From Novosphingobium sp. RL4 (GTDB taxonomy: Bacteria; Pseudomonadota; Alphaproteobacteria; Sphingomonadales; Sphingomonadaceae), in assembly GCF_035658495.1 (NCBI RefSeq), contig NZ_CP141944.1, positions 2,320,001 through 2,384,000 on the forward strand: a stretch of DNA of 64,000 bases, read 5' to 3'. The translations under genes and the position numbers were made by a program. The notes beneath the pieces are model-generated. The model did no database searches, had not been told where the DNA came from, and worked only from the letters and a program-made list of their open reading frames with translations. This document shows positions 1 to 8,286 of this stretch, in pieces. Numbering within the stretch: position 1 is the stretch's first letter; each line of letters opens with the position of its first letter.

Positions 1-161
1 TGGTAGACCTCGGCGTGCTGGGCGATGCGGTGAAGTGGGAAGTCTCGCGTGGCGGCGCGCTGTTTCCGCACATCTATGCCGATCTTCCGCTCTCTGCCGT
101 GCTTGCTCACGGGCCCGTGGTTCGTGGTGATGACGGGAATCTGATCCTGCCCCCGGCCTGA
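1..161 (+). CDS. DUF952 family protein, C-terminal fragment
   Basis: The window opens inside this reading frame (first complete codon at base 3, stop TGA at 159-161), so only about 52 C-terminal residues are visible. They contain FPHIYADLPLSAV followed by a short hydrophobic tail, the pattern I recognise from the end of DUF952 proteins, small cytoplasmic proteins of about 110-120 residues with no firmly established biochemical role. The gene converges on the YhhN-like gene with only 4 bases between the two stop codons, so no room is left for a dedicated terminator. The assignment rests on the tail alone; the N-terminus lies outside the window. Confidence 0.6.
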   Translation, partial: VDLGVLGDAVKWEVSRGGALFPHIYADLPLSAVLAHGPVVRGDDGNLILPPA

Positions 162-165
162 ACGT

Positions 166-795
166 TCAGTCCGGGCGTGACCGCAATTCGCCGGTCACCC
201 CCGTTGCCAGCACCAGATTTCCGACAAAGAACAGTGGCCAGGCGAATTGCCAGGACGGCCATTCCAGCGCGATCAGGCAGGCCACGACCACGATCAGCGC
301 GCCGCTTCCGACCCGCGCACGCACGAAAGTGCTGGCCCAGGCGCTTGCCGCCATCCCGCCGAGTGCCAGCCCTTGAAATGCCGGCGCCGCTCCTCGGTCG
401 GTGTTCGTCAGTAACAGGAAAACAAGCGGGGTCAGCAGTAGCAGCGCTGTGGCGAAGATCTTCCGGGCCATCGCAAGATCGCGGCGCAAATGGTTCAGAA
501 ACAGAGCAATTCCCATGACGTGCCCGATAATCATCAGAACCGTGGCCGGGTAGTCGTAGAGGTCATGGAGCGCCGCACCTGTCCCTTCCAACACCAGCAT
601 CGCAGCCAGAGTCCGGGTGTCCTTCCCGCGATGCCGCAAGACCGCATAAACGGCCAGAAGGAGGAAAGGCAGCGCCTTGAGCGCCAGCAGATAAAGCCCC
701 GGCATCGTGCTGTTGCGACACCATAGGAACAGAACCGCCGCGACTATGGCCGCAAGCAGCCAGGGGCGGCGTTCGATCAGGGCGCGCTTGGGCAT
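166..795 (-). CDS. YhhN-like integral membrane protein (lysoplasmalogenase family)
   Basis: A 209-residue protein made almost entirely of hydrophobic helices (seven or eight predicted by eye) with short polar loops, matching the size and topology of the YhhN/TMEM86 family. Some members of that family hydrolyse the vinyl-ether bond of lysoplasmalogens; for bacterial members the substrate is mostly unknown. The start chosen is the ATG at 795, because a GGAGAG ribosome binding site sits 8 bases upstream; a GTG at 855 in the same frame would add 20 basic residues without a comparable site. It is transcribed divergently from trmFO. Family assignment is moderately sure, enzymatic activity is not. 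Confidence 0.65.
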   Translation of the reverse strand: MPKRALIERRPWLLAAIVAAVLFLWCRNSTMPGLYLLALKALPFLLLAVYAVLRHRGKDTRTLAAMLVLEGTGAALHDLYDYPATVLMIIGHVMGIALFLNHLRRDLAMARKIFATALLLLTPLVFLLLTNTDRGAAPAFQGLALGGMAASAWASTFVRARVGSGALIVVVACLIALEWPSWQFAWPLFFVGNLVLATGVTGELRSRPD

Positions 796-894
796 TCGCT
801 GAACTCTCCGGTTGCGGCGCGGCTTCGGGATTTGCCTTTTTAGCCGCAGCACCACCCTTCCCTGATGCCACGCAAAGGTCTAGGCGCAAGCGCC

Positions 895-2244
895 ATGACA
901 CAAGACGTCCACATCATCGGCGGCGGCCTGGCCGGCAGCGAGGCCGCCTGGCAACTTGGGCGGCGCGGTTTCCGCGTCCGTCTCTCGGAAATGCGCGGAA
1001 CCGGAGAGCGTAGCCCCGCCCACCAGGGCGACGGTCTGGCAGAACTGGTCTGCTCCAATTCCTTCCGCTCCGACGACCACGAGAAGAACGCCGTAGGCCT
1101 GCTGCACCATGAGATGCGCGGCTGCGATTCGCTGATCATGTCTGCCGCGGCCAAGGCACAGGTGCCTGCCGGTTCGGCACTGGCAGTGGACCGCGATGTC
1201 TTCTCCGCCGAAGTGGAAGCTCGGCTGTCGGCCTTGCCCAATGTCGAGATCGTGCGAGAGCGGATCGACACGCTCCCCGAAACCGGAACGACCATCGTTG
1301 CCACCGGTCCGCTGACGGCGGAAATGCTCGCCGGCAGCATCGGCCGCGCGACCGGAGCTGACAGCCTTGCCTTCTTCGACGCCATAGCGCCGATCGTTTA
1401 TCGTGACTCGATCGACATGGACGTATGCTGGATGGCTTCCCGCTGGGACAAGGGCGAAACCAAGGACTACATCAACTGCCCGATGGACAAGGACCAGTAC
1501 CTTGCGTTCCATCAGGCCCTCCTCGACGGCGAGAAGACCGCCTTCAAGGAATGGGAAGAAAATACCCCCTACTTCGACGGATGCATGCCTATCGAGGTCA
1601 TGGCCGAGCGCGGCGTCGAAACGCTGCGATTCGGACCGATGAAGCCGGTCGGGCTCGACAACCCGCACTGGGCGACCCCGGAACATCCCAATGGCCGCTG
1701 GGCCTATGCGGTCGTCCAGCTCCGCCAGGACAACAAACTCGGCACGATCTGGAACATGGTCGGCTTCCAGACCAAGCTGAAGCATGCCGAGCAGGTTCGC
1801 CTGTTCCGAACGATCCCGGGCCTGGAGAATGCCGAATTCGCGCGGCTCGGCGGACTTCACCGTAACACGTTCCTCAACTCGCCGATCCTGCTGGACCGCC
1901 AGCTTCGCCTCAAGACCGCACCCCATGTGCGGTTCGCAGGCCAGATCACCGGCTGCGAAGGCTATGTCGAAAGCGCCGCAGTGGGGCTGATGGCCGGACT
2001 GATGACGGCAGCCGAACTCTCCGGTCGGGACTGGCAGACGCCGCCGCGAACGACGGCACTGGGCGCTCTGCTCTCCCACATCACCGGCGATGCCGAGGCG
2101 GAGACCTATCAGCCGATGAACGTGAATTTCGGCTTGTTCCCGCCGCTTCACGACGTGAAGAAGAAGCAGCGCAAGGAAGCCTATACCTCGCGCGCCAAGG
2201 AAGAGATCGCGCCCTGGCTTGAAGGTCTGGTGCCGACAGCCTGA
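895..2244 (+). CDS. trmFO: FAD-dependent tRNA(uracil-54) C5-methyltransferase TrmFO
   Basis: A 449-residue protein that begins with a dinucleotide-binding motif ([12 protein letters not shown], about residues 9-20) and keeps the family blocks [10 protein letters not shown] near residue 50 and [11 protein letters not shown] near residue 350. TrmFO uses 5,10-methylenetetrahydrofolate as carbon donor and FADH2 as reductant to make ribothymidine at position 54 of tRNAs in the cytoplasm. Length agrees with the family. The ATG at 895 is chosen because it places the FAD motif directly at the N-terminus; an ATG at 865 would add ten unrelated residues. It stands alone and converges on the EF-hand gene, with a long hairpin between them. 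Confidence 0.95.
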   Translation: MTQDVHIIGGGLAGSEAAWQLGRRGFRVRLSEMRGTGERSPAHQGDGLAELVCSNSFRSDDHEKNAVGLLHHEMRGCDSLIMSAAAKAQVPAGSALAVDRDVFSAEVEARLSALPNVEIVRERIDTLPETGTTIVATGPLTAEMLAGSIGRATGADSLAFFDAIAPIVYRDSIDMDVCWMASRWDKGETKDYINCPMDKDQYLAFHQALLDGEKTAFKEWEENTPYFDGCMPIEVMAERGVETLRFGPMKPVGLDNPHWATPEHPNGRWAYAVVQLRQDNKLGTIWNMVGFQTKLKHAEQVRLFRTIPGLENAEFARLGGLHRNTFLNSPILLDRQLRLKTAPHVRFAGQITGCEGYVESAAVGLMAGLMTAAELSGRDWQTPPRTTALGALLSHITGDAEAETYQPMNVNFGLFPPLHDVKKKQRKEAYTSRAKEEIAPWLEGLVPTA

Positions 2245-2252
2245 CCTCGAAA

Positions 2253-2290
2253 TCCTAGCGTCCCGGACTCGATCCGGGACGTCTCTAGGA
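2253..2290. terminator. Bidirectional hairpin between trmFO and the EF-hand gene
   Basis: A perfect 8-bp stem (GTCCCGGA 2260-2267 with TCCGGGAC 2273-2280, loop CTCGA) is enclosed by a further 6-bp arm (TCCTAG 2253-2258 with CTAGGA 2285-2290). It lies between two convergent genes and overlaps the stop codon of the minus-strand gene. There is no T-run, so it could be a REP-like palindrome rather than a classical intrinsic terminator. Confidence 0.55.
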
Positions 2291-2752
2291 TCCGCAACTG
2301 CACTTGGGTTTGGGCTTGGCCGGGGGCGGCGCGGTCTTTCTGAATTCGCCCGGTGTCAGCGATTGATCGCGATTCGTATCGGCGCCATCGAATTTCGTGA
2401 CGGTCGCGACCGCCCATTCCTCAAACGTCAGCAGGTTGTTGCCGTCCTTGTCGAGCTTTCGGAAGGCATCGACTCGTGTCGACAGCATTTCGTTGCGGGT
2501 GATCCGGCCGTCGCGGTCACGATCGTAGCGGCCAAAGCGGCGCTGTTCGCGCGTCTGCTCGGTAGCTTCCGGAAGGTCCGGCCCTTCAATGTCGGTGAGA
2601 TCAGCACTTGGCACGCTCTGCGGGTCAGGTGGAGCGACCGACGCCAGCGGCAACGGCGCTGCCTTTTCCACCTCGGCCCGGCCCTGTAGCCAGAACAGAC
2701 CCAGCGACAGCATCACGAACACCGTGAGGCCGCCGAGGATGAAGCGCTGCAT
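2285..2752 (-). CDS. Membrane-anchored EF-hand domain protein
   Basis: A 155-residue protein with a single N-terminal hydrophobic segment (about residues 5-22), a proline/alanine-rich linker, and three EF-hand-like loops at about 77-88 (DRDRDGRITRNE), 101-112 (DKDGNNLLTFEE) and 125-136 (DTNRDQSLTPGE). The pairing suggests calcium binding outside the cytoplasm. The C-terminal tail is PxPKPKCSCGS, with two cysteines that could form a disulfide or bind metal. The ATG at 2752 has GAGGGAG 8 bases upstream; a TTG at 2758 lies too close to that site. Physiological role unknown; EF-hand proteins of this kind are common in sphingomonads. Confidence 0.75.
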   Translation of the reverse strand: MQRFILGGLTVFVMLSLGLFWLQGRAEVEKAAPLPLASVAPPDPQSVPSADLTDIEGPDLPEATEQTREQRRFGRYDRDRDGRITRNEMLSTRVDAFRKLDKDGNNLLTFEEWAVATVTKFDGADTNRDQSLTPGEFRKTAPPPAKPKPKCSCGS

Positions 2753-2835
2753 CGCCAAATCTCCCTCAAACGCGCGCGGCTTATCCGCTTACTGCCGCGC
2801 CATCGGGAAATTACATCTCTGTTATCGTTGGAATG

Positions 2836-3516
2836 TCAGCGGCCAAGCAGGCCGATGCGCATGGCCTTGAAGACACTGCGCGCCGATCCGCTGCCGCCGC
2901 GAGCCAGATTGTCCCGGGCCAGCCCTTCAAGGACGGCCAATGGACGCAGGCTCCTCGAAACGCGTGGGGACGCACCCTTTTCTCCCTGGACAAGTCGGCG
3001 CACGACCACGCTTTCGCCAGGATGATTGAGCTTGGTCGCAAGATCCGCAAGGGCCCAGCGCCGCCCCAGGACCAGCGCCGCATCTGCCTCGTCTTCCCGG
3101 CCAAGCGTTCTTGCAAGCGCGGCGAATGCGGCAGCCCGCCCGTCGACCATCTCCTCAAGCACGGCCGGAGCAAGCGGAGCTTCGCCGGTGAGCGCCTCCC
3201 AGCCATTCACCAGCGGGACGAGCATGGCGTTCGCGCCTTTCCAGCTACGCAGCACCGCAAGCAGGGGCTCACCCTCAGGCCATTCGCTGGCGTCGCGTCC
3301 CAGCGTTTCCCGCCACCAGGCAAGCCGGATCTGCGCCATCATCGGCTCGCGCGAATGCCGCAAAAGCCCTGCAAGGCGTTGATCGAGCGCGAGCAGTGCC
3401 AAAGTCGGCAGACGTGCGCGAGATGGCGCATAGGCGAGCGCCAGTTGCATGGTCTGCGGCAGCATCGGCAGAAGCTGATCTTCCGGGCGGCTTTCGGGGG
3501 CGGGTTGCTTGGGCAC
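2836..3516 (-). CDS. Squalene/phytoene synthase-fold protein lacking catalytic motifs
   Basis: A 226-residue protein with QIRLAWWRE at about residues 81-89, the signature helix of the squalene/phytoene synthase fold. It is shorter than the usual 280-350 residues, and neither of the two aspartate-rich motifs that bind prenyl diphosphate is visible: the region where the first would fall reads ALDQRLAGL. The eukaryotic relative NDUFAF6 has the same fold, lacks synthase activity and helps assemble respiratory complex I, so an assembly role is the best inference. The start is a GTG with a purine-rich GAGAGA upstream. No carotenoid or hopanoid gene lies nearby, which argues against a terpenoid pathway. 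Confidence 0.65.
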   Translation of the reverse strand: MPKQPAPESRPEDQLLPMLPQTMQLALAYAPSRARLPTLALLALDQRLAGLLRHSREPMMAQIRLAWWRETLGRDASEWPEGEPLLAVLRSWKGANAMLVPLVNGWEALTGEAPLAPAVLEEMVDGRAAAFAALARTLGREDEADAALVLGRRWALADLATKLNHPGESVVVRRLVQGEKGASPRVSRSLRPLAVLEGLARDNLARGGSGSARSVFKAMRIGLLGR

Positions 3517-3572
3517 GGCGTCTCTCTAGCCCGCCCTGCCCCTTGCGCAAGTGCGTAACACGCCAAACGCAA

Positions 3573-3604
3573 GACGGCGGCGGAACCTTCGTTCCGCCGC
3601 CGTC
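3573..3604 (-). terminator. Intrinsic terminator downstream of pdhB
   Basis: A 14-bp perfect stem (3573-3586 with 3591-3604) closed by a 4-base loop lies 36 bases past the pdhB stop codon. On the minus strand it is followed by CTTGCGTTTGG, a weak T-rich tail. The stem strength and position make it the likely end of the pdhA-pdhB transcript. Confidence 0.75.
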
Positions 3605-3640
3605 TCGATTGTCACTGCCTGGGCAGCTTCAGCGCAAGGA

Positions 3641-5002
3641 TCAGCGATAGCAGACCTTGCGGACAGCCTCGACGATGCGCGGCGTGTCGATAAGCGCAAG
3701 CTTTTCGAGGTTGGCCGCGTAAGGCAGCGGCACGTCCTCGTTGCAGACGCGGACAACCGGTGCGTCGAGATTGTCGAAGCCTTCCTCCATGCAGATCGCG
3801 GAAATTTCCGAAGCGATCGAGCAAACCGGGAAGCCTTCTTCGGCCACGACGATGCGGTTGGTCTTGGCGAGGCTCGCCAGCACCGTTTCCTTGTCGAGCG
3901 GACGCAGGGTGCGAAGGTCGATGACTTCGGCATCGATGCCTTCACCGGCCAGCTGCTCGGCCGCTTCGAGAGCGAGGCCGACGCCGATCGAGTAGGACAC
4001 GATGGTCACGTCCTTGCCTTCGCGCATGATCCGCGCCTTGCCGATCGGCAGGACGTGATCGTCGAGTTCGGGCAGTTCGAAGGTACGGCCGTAGACCAGT
4101 TCGTTCTCAAGGAACACGACCGGGTCTTCGCTACGGATCGCCGCCTTCAGCAGGCCCTTGGCATCCGACGCGTCGTAAGGCGCGATCACGACCAGGCCGG
4201 GCACGTTGGCATACCACGGGCCGTAGTTCTGCGAGTGCTGCGCGCCGACGCGCGATGCCGCGCCGTTGGGGCCGCGGAACACGATCGGGCACCGCATCTG
4301 GCCGCCCGACATGTAGTTGGTCTTGGCCGCCGAGTTGATGATGTGATCGATCGCCTGCATGGCGAAGTTGAACGTCATGAACTCGATCACCGGACGCAGA
4401 CCGCCCATGGCGGCGCCGGTGCCGATGCCGGCAAAGCCATATTCGGTGATCGGCGTATCGATCACGCGCTGCGGGCCGAACTCTTCCAGCAGACCCTGGG
4501 TAACCTTGTAGGCACCCTGATATTCCGCGACTTCCTCACCCATCACGAAGACGCGCGGATCGCGGCGCATTTCCTCGGCCATGGCGTCGCGCAGTGCTTC
4601 GCGGACGGTCGAGGTCTTCATGTTGGTGCCGAAGGGAACTTCGGGATCCTTCTTCGCGGGAGCCGGTGCCGGTGCTTCGGCCTTGACAGCCGGCGCGGCT
4701 TCGGCGGCGGGAGCAGCCTCTGCCTTGGGGGCCGGAGCGGAAACCGCCGAAGCGTCTTCGCCTTCACCGGCGAGCACGGCGATCACCGTGCCGACCTTCA
4801 CGCCCTCGGTGCCTTCGGCCACGAGGATCTTGCCGACGGTGCCCTCGTCTACGGCTTCGAATTCCATCGTCGCCTTGTCGGTTTCGATTTCAGCCAGGAT
4901 ATCACCGGAAGCGACTTCGTCGCCTTCCTTGACCAGCCAGCGGGCAAGCTTGCCCTCTTCCATCGTCGGAGAGAGCGCCGGCATCTTGAGTTCGATCGCC
5001 AT
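3641..5002 (-). CDS. pdhB: Pyruvate dehydrogenase E1 subunit beta with N-terminal lipoyl domain
   Basis: A 453-residue E1-beta. Residues 1-80 form a complete lipoyl domain with the modification lysine at about position 43 ([11 protein letters not shown]); an Ala/Pro/Glu-rich flexible linker (about 85-118) then leads to the transketolase-like E1-beta domain starting at [16 protein letters not shown]. With PdhA it decarboxylates pyruvate using thiamine diphosphate and passes the acetyl group to the E2 core. The extra lipoyl domain on E1-beta, instead of only on E2, is a known peculiarity of several alphaproteobacteria. Its ATG overlaps the pdhA stop codon by one base (TGATG), indicating translational coupling. 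The E2 and E3 genes are not in this window. Confidence 0.96.
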   Translation of the reverse strand: MAIELKMPALSPTMEEGKLARWLVKEGDEVASGDILAEIETDKATMEFEAVDEGTVGKILVAEGTEGVKVGTVIAVLAGEGEDASAVSAPAPKAEAAPAAEAAPAVKAEAPAPAPAKKDPEVPFGTNMKTSTVREALRDAMAEEMRRDPRVFVMGEEVAEYQGAYKVTQGLLEEFGPQRVIDTPITEYGFAGIGTGAAMGGLRPVIEFMTFNFAMQAIDHIINSAAKTNYMSGGQMRCPIVFRGPNGAASRVGAQHSQNYGPWYANVPGLVVIAPYDASDAKGLLKAAIRSEDPVVFLENELVYGRTFELPELDDHVLPIGKARIMREGKDVTIVSYSIGVGLALEAAEQLAGEGIDAEVIDLRTLRPLDKETVLASLAKTNRIVVAEEGFPVCSIASEISAICMEEGFDNLDAPVVRVCNEDVPLPYAANLEKLALIDTPRIVEAVRKVCYR

Positions 5003-6087
5003 CAGTAGCGCTCCACCAGGACGTCAGTATAGAGTTCGGAAAGTTCGGGCTCGGGCGAGTTTTCCGCGAAGTCGGCCGATTCCGCGACTTGCGCGCGGAC
5101 GCGCTTGTCGATTTCCTTCAGCGCGGCCTCGTCCACGCCAAGGGCGACGAGGTCGTTCTTCACGTGCTCGATCGGATCGCGCTTCTCGCGCACGTCCTGC
5201 ACTTCCTCGCGGCTGCGATACTTGGCAGGGTCGGACATCGAGTGACCGCGATAACGGTAGGTGTTCAGTTCCATGAGAACCGGGCCATTGCCGGCGCGCA
5301 CGTATTCCAGCGCCAGTTCGGCCGCCTTGCGGACTTCGAGCACGTCCATGCCGTCAACCTGCATGCCGGGAATCCGGAACGCGGTGCCGCGGCGGTAGAA
5401 GTGCGTTTCAGCCGAACCGCGCTTCACGGCGGTGCCCATGGCGTAGCCGTTGTTCTCGATCACGAAGATGATCGGGAGCTTCCAGAGAGCCGCCATGTTG
5501 AAGCTCTCGTAGACCTGGCCCTGGTTGGCAGCGCCATCACCGAAGTAGGCCATCGCGACACCGCCGTCTTCACGGTACTTGTGCGCGAAAGCGAGACCTG
5601 CGCCGAGCGAGACCTGCGCGCCGACGATGCCGTGGCCGCCGTAGAACTTATGCTCCACGCTGAACATGTGCATCGAGCCGCCCTTGCCACGCGAGATACC
5701 CGCGGCGCGGCCGGTCAGTTCGGCCATGATCACCTTGGGGTCGATACCATAGGCAAGCATGTGGCCATGGTCGCGATAACCGGTGATGACCGAGTCGCGG
5801 TTGGAATCGAGCGCGGACTGAAGGCCCACGGCAACGGCTTCCTGGCCGATGTAAAGGTGACAGAAGCCGCCGATCAGGCCGAGGCCGTAAAGCTGGCCTG
5901 CCCTTTCCTCGAAGCGACGGATAAGAACCATCTGCTCGTAAAGGTTGAGCAGTTCCTCCTTGTTCGGCGTGTAGCGCCGGTCGGCCGCGAGTGCCTCCTG
6001 GAGGCTGTGCAGCGCGAAGTCTTCGTCCTGTGCCGGAGTTACGGCAGGCTCGGCGCCGGAACCGGCGTCAATCTTGGCTTTGGGCAA
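5002..6087 (-). CDS. pdhA: Pyruvate dehydrogenase E1 subunit alpha
   Basis: A 361-residue E1-alpha with the thiamine-diphosphate/Mg motif [13 protein letters not shown]...NN in the middle, the [17 protein letters not shown] block before it, and the phosphorylation-loop-like [11 protein letters not shown] near residue 285. It carries out the decarboxylation half of the E1 reaction together with PdhB, to which it is translationally coupled. The reading frame starts with TTG at 6087, preceded 5 bases upstream by GGGGAG; the nearby ATG is out of frame. About 45 residues before the conserved core are low-complexity, as usual in alphaproteobacterial PdhA. It has its own upstream region, separated from ftsB by a terminator. 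Confidence 0.96.
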   Translation of the reverse strand: MPKAKIDAGSGAEPAVTPAQDEDFALHSLQEALAADRRYTPNKEELLNLYEQMVLIRRFEERAGQLYGLGLIGGFCHLYIGQEAVAVGLQSALDSNRDSVITGYRDHGHMLAYGIDPKVIMAELTGRAAGISRGKGGSMHMFSVEHKFYGGHGIVGAQVSLGAGLAFAHKYREDGGVAMAYFGDGAANQGQVYESFNMAALWKLPIIFVIENNGYAMGTAVKRGSAETHFYRRGTAFRIPGMQVDGMDVLEVRKAAELALEYVRAGNGPVLMELNTYRYRGHSMSDPAKYRSREEVQDVREKRDPIEHVKNDLVALGVDEAALKEIDKRVRAQVAESADFAENSPEPELSELYTDVLVERY

Positions 6088-6185
6088 CGGGACTCCCCAT
6101 CGTTGGTGCGATTGATTTCGGGCCGCTTATAGGACCCCGCGCGGAAATCGAAAGCGCGTTGAAGGAAATTTGCCGTCAATGGCAC

Positions 6186-6217
6186 AAAAATTATGGCTGC
6201 CCGCAATGCAGCAGCCA
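6186..6217 (-). terminator. Intrinsic terminator downstream of ftsB
   Basis: On the minus strand, TGGCTGC (6211-6217 complement) pairs with GCAGCCA (6194-6200 complement), followed by TAATTTTTG. A second 8-bp hairpin (6222-6242, CCGCGCCG/CGGCGCGG) lies just before it. Together they separate ftsB from the pdhA promoter region. Confidence 0.6.
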
Positions 6218-6248
6218 CAAACCGCGCCGAAAACCGGCGCGGACGGCT

Positions 6249-6575
6249 TCATTTGCCGATGAGCATGACCATTTCGTCAGGACGGGCAACATTGAGGTTG
6301 CTGCGCAGCAGTTCGCCGGCAAGATCGGGATCGACGCGGCGCTGGTCCAGCAGATTCACGCGGTTCTTCAGGCGATCCCGGTCGAGACGGAGCTCCGCCA
6401 GCTTGACGCGGCGTTCTTCCAGGAGATGCTGGTTCTCGGTCCAGGCGATGATGCCGCTTGGCCCCGCGATCACGAACGCACCCATCAGCAGCAGCACCGC
6501 AAGAGCGATGCCCTGGACCAGGCGTTCCTTGGCGAGGCTGGCTTCCTGTCGCATGATCTTGGGCTGGGACCTCAT
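6249..6575 (-). CDS. ftsB: FtsB/DivIC-type septum formation initiator
   Basis: A 108-residue bitopic protein: short cytoplasmic N-terminus, one transmembrane helix (about residues 20-40), then a heptad-rich coiled coil (about 45-85) and a short tail ending RPDEMVMLIGK. This is the FtsB/DivIC pattern; such proteins link FtsL and FtsQ in the divisome and help activate septal peptidoglycan synthesis. Placement immediately upstream of pdhA on the same strand is typical in sphingomonads. I chose the ATG at 6575; a GTG at 6593 and an ATG at 6554 are alternatives, and none has a clear ribosome binding site. Confidence 0.8.
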   Translation of the reverse strand: MRSQPKIMRQEASLAKERLVQGIALAVLLLMGAFVIAGPSGIIAWTENQHLLEERRVKLAELRLDRDRLKNRVNLLDQRRVDPDLAGELLRSNLNVARPDEMVMLIGK

Positions 6576-6751
6576 GGAAATCGATAGAATCACAAGTGAT
6601 TCCGCGTTGCAAGCCGAAACAATAACCGATTCGCGGCGATGCGGAACAGGCTTGCGGCACGCCAGCTATCGCATGCCGGGGCATATTGGTGTTGATAACT
6701 TTTTGAAACATGCGCTGCACGTTCACGGGTGAACACATCGCCCCTTTCGGA

Positions 6752-8275
6752 CTAATCCTTTGGAGGTATTCCCGGCGCTGAGGGGGCATTGCCTATCGCC
6801 TTGTTCACCGCTGCAAAGTGCGTGCGCAGACGCCCTTCGCTGTCTGCCACATCGCGAGCGGCCTGAAGCAGCCCGCGGCGGGCGTCGATGACCGGCAGGT
6901 AGTTGGCGGAACCAGCCCGATAGCGCGCCTCGACATTCTGCCATGCTGCTCGCGCGCTGCCTTCGCGGGCGATGAATTTCTCGCGTCGCTGCCACTCGGC
7001 AGTGTAGTCGTTCAGGGCATCGTCGATTTCCTGCCAGGCCTCCAATACGGTCGTCTGGTAGTTCACAAAGGCCTCGCGCGCTTCGAGCTTGCGGACCTGC
7101 ACGGCGGCGCGGCGGCGACCTCCATCGAAGATCGGCAGGCTGAGGCCGGGCCCTATCTGCCATGTGCGGCTCGCCCAATCGAACAGGTTATCCTTGCGGT
7201 AGCTCTCCAGGCCGAACCCGCCGCCAAGCCGGATGGCGGGATAGAGATCGGCGATGGCAATGCCGATCTCGGCGGTGGCGGCGTGAAGTTTCGATTCGGC
7301 CGCCCGCACGTCCGGTCGGCGCTGGGCGACTTCGGAGGGCAGCCCTAGCGAAAGGTCCGGCGGCGCGGGAATTACGGTTGCATTTCGGGTAGGTAGTAGG
7401 AGATCGCGCAGGGAGCCCGGCTGCTGCCCCAAGGCCAGAGCGATACGGCCAATTTGCGCCGCTTCCTGCGCCTGAAGTGCGGGAAGGCTTGCCTCCAGGG
7501 CGCGCAGTCCGGCCCGGTCGGTTTCGAGGCCGGTATGGTTTTCCATGCCGCCATCGGCTCGCGCGGCGACCAGCGAAACCTGGTCTGTGAGCAGCGCGAT
7601 GTCTTCCTTAGCCAAAGCGATCTGTGCCTGAGCGGTGCGCAGCGCAAAGTAGGCCTGGGCGACCTCGCTGGCGACGGACAGTCGTGCAAGGTCCAGCATG
7701 GCGCCCTGCCCCGCCACTTGCGCATCTGCCGATTCGATTGAGCGACGAACCCTGCCCCAGAGATCGATCTCCCATCCGGCATCGAAGCCTCCCTGATAGA
7801 GCGTGAAGGGATCGGCAAGGAACTTCGCCAGTTCGTCGCGACTAGCCCCCGATGCACTGCCCCCGATAGCGTCGAAAAGGCGGGTGGAGGCGCCATACTC
7901 GCTCATGCGCTCGCGGTTGACCTGGGCGCTCGCGTTGACTTGCGGCAAACTTGCGGACGCGGCGATACCTCGCTGCGCGCGGGCCTGCGCGAAGTGAAGC
8001 GCAGCGGTTTCGATATCGGGGCTGGCGGCCATGGCCTGCCGCTCCAGACGATCCAGAACGGGGTCGCCGAGTATGGTCCACCAGTCCGCCGGAATGGTTA
8101 CGCTACCCGAAGTGGGCGCGATCAGGCTCGGGTCGCCTCCGCGCCAGCTTGCCCAGTCATCCGGGGCTGCGGGCGTGGGTGCCTTGAAGTCCGGACCGAC
8201 CGTGCAGGCGGGAAGACAGAGGGCCAGTGACGTGGCTGTGAGTGCGGCAGTCAGGAACCTTGAGGTCATGCGCAT
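6752..8275 (-). CDS. RND/ABC-type outer-membrane efflux lipoprotein (NodT/OprM family)
   Basis: A 507-residue TolC-like outer-membrane factor. The N-terminus is a lipoprotein signal (LALCLPAC, acylated Cys near residue 23) followed by TVGPDFKAP, the usual opening of NodT-family proteins. Two repeats of long helices follow, with the conserved LPSEVAQRRPDVRAAE and DLYPAIRLGGGFG blocks. It would provide the outer-membrane channel for the adaptor and ABC permeases encoded immediately upstream on the same strand (11-base gap to the permease). The start is ATG CGC ATG at 8275; the second ATG (8269) gives nearly the same protein. A much longer in-frame extension upstream overlaps the permease gene and is not coding. 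Confidence 0.88.
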   Translation of the reverse strand: MRMTSRFLTAALTATSLALCLPACTVGPDFKAPTPAAPDDWASWRGGDPSLIAPTSGSVTIPADWWTILGDPVLDRLERQAMAASPDIETAALHFAQARAQRGIAASASLPQVNASAQVNRERMSEYGASTRLFDAIGGSASGASRDELAKFLADPFTLYQGGFDAGWEIDLWGRVRRSIESADAQVAGQGAMLDLARLSVASEVAQAYFALRTAQAQIALAKEDIALLTDQVSLVAARADGGMENHTGLETDRAGLRALEASLPALQAQEAAQIGRIALALGQQPGSLRDLLLPTRNATVIPAPPDLSLGLPSEVAQRRPDVRAAESKLHAATAEIGIAIADLYPAIRLGGGFGLESYRKDNLFDWASRTWQIGPGLSLPIFDGGRRRAAVQVRKLEAREAFVNYQTTVLEAWQEIDDALNDYTAEWQRREKFIAREGSARAAWQNVEARYRAGSANYLPVIDARRGLLQAARDVADSEGRLRTHFAAVNKAIGNAPSAPGIPPKD

Positions 8276-8286
8276 TGGTCCTGGGA

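Noticed and set aside
2836..3516. Carotenoid or hopanoid biosynthesis gene
   Set aside because: No catalytic aspartate motifs and no pathway neighbours.
3551..5008. A 485-codon plus-strand open frame opposite pdhB
   Set aside because: It mirrors pdhB codon by codon; the predicted protein is His/Arg/Asp-rich with no known domain, a normal artefact of high-GC third positions.
6691..6705. TTGATAAC-like sequence as a replication or DnaA site
   Set aside because: It does not fit the TTATNCACA consensus and occurs once; no replication gene is nearby.
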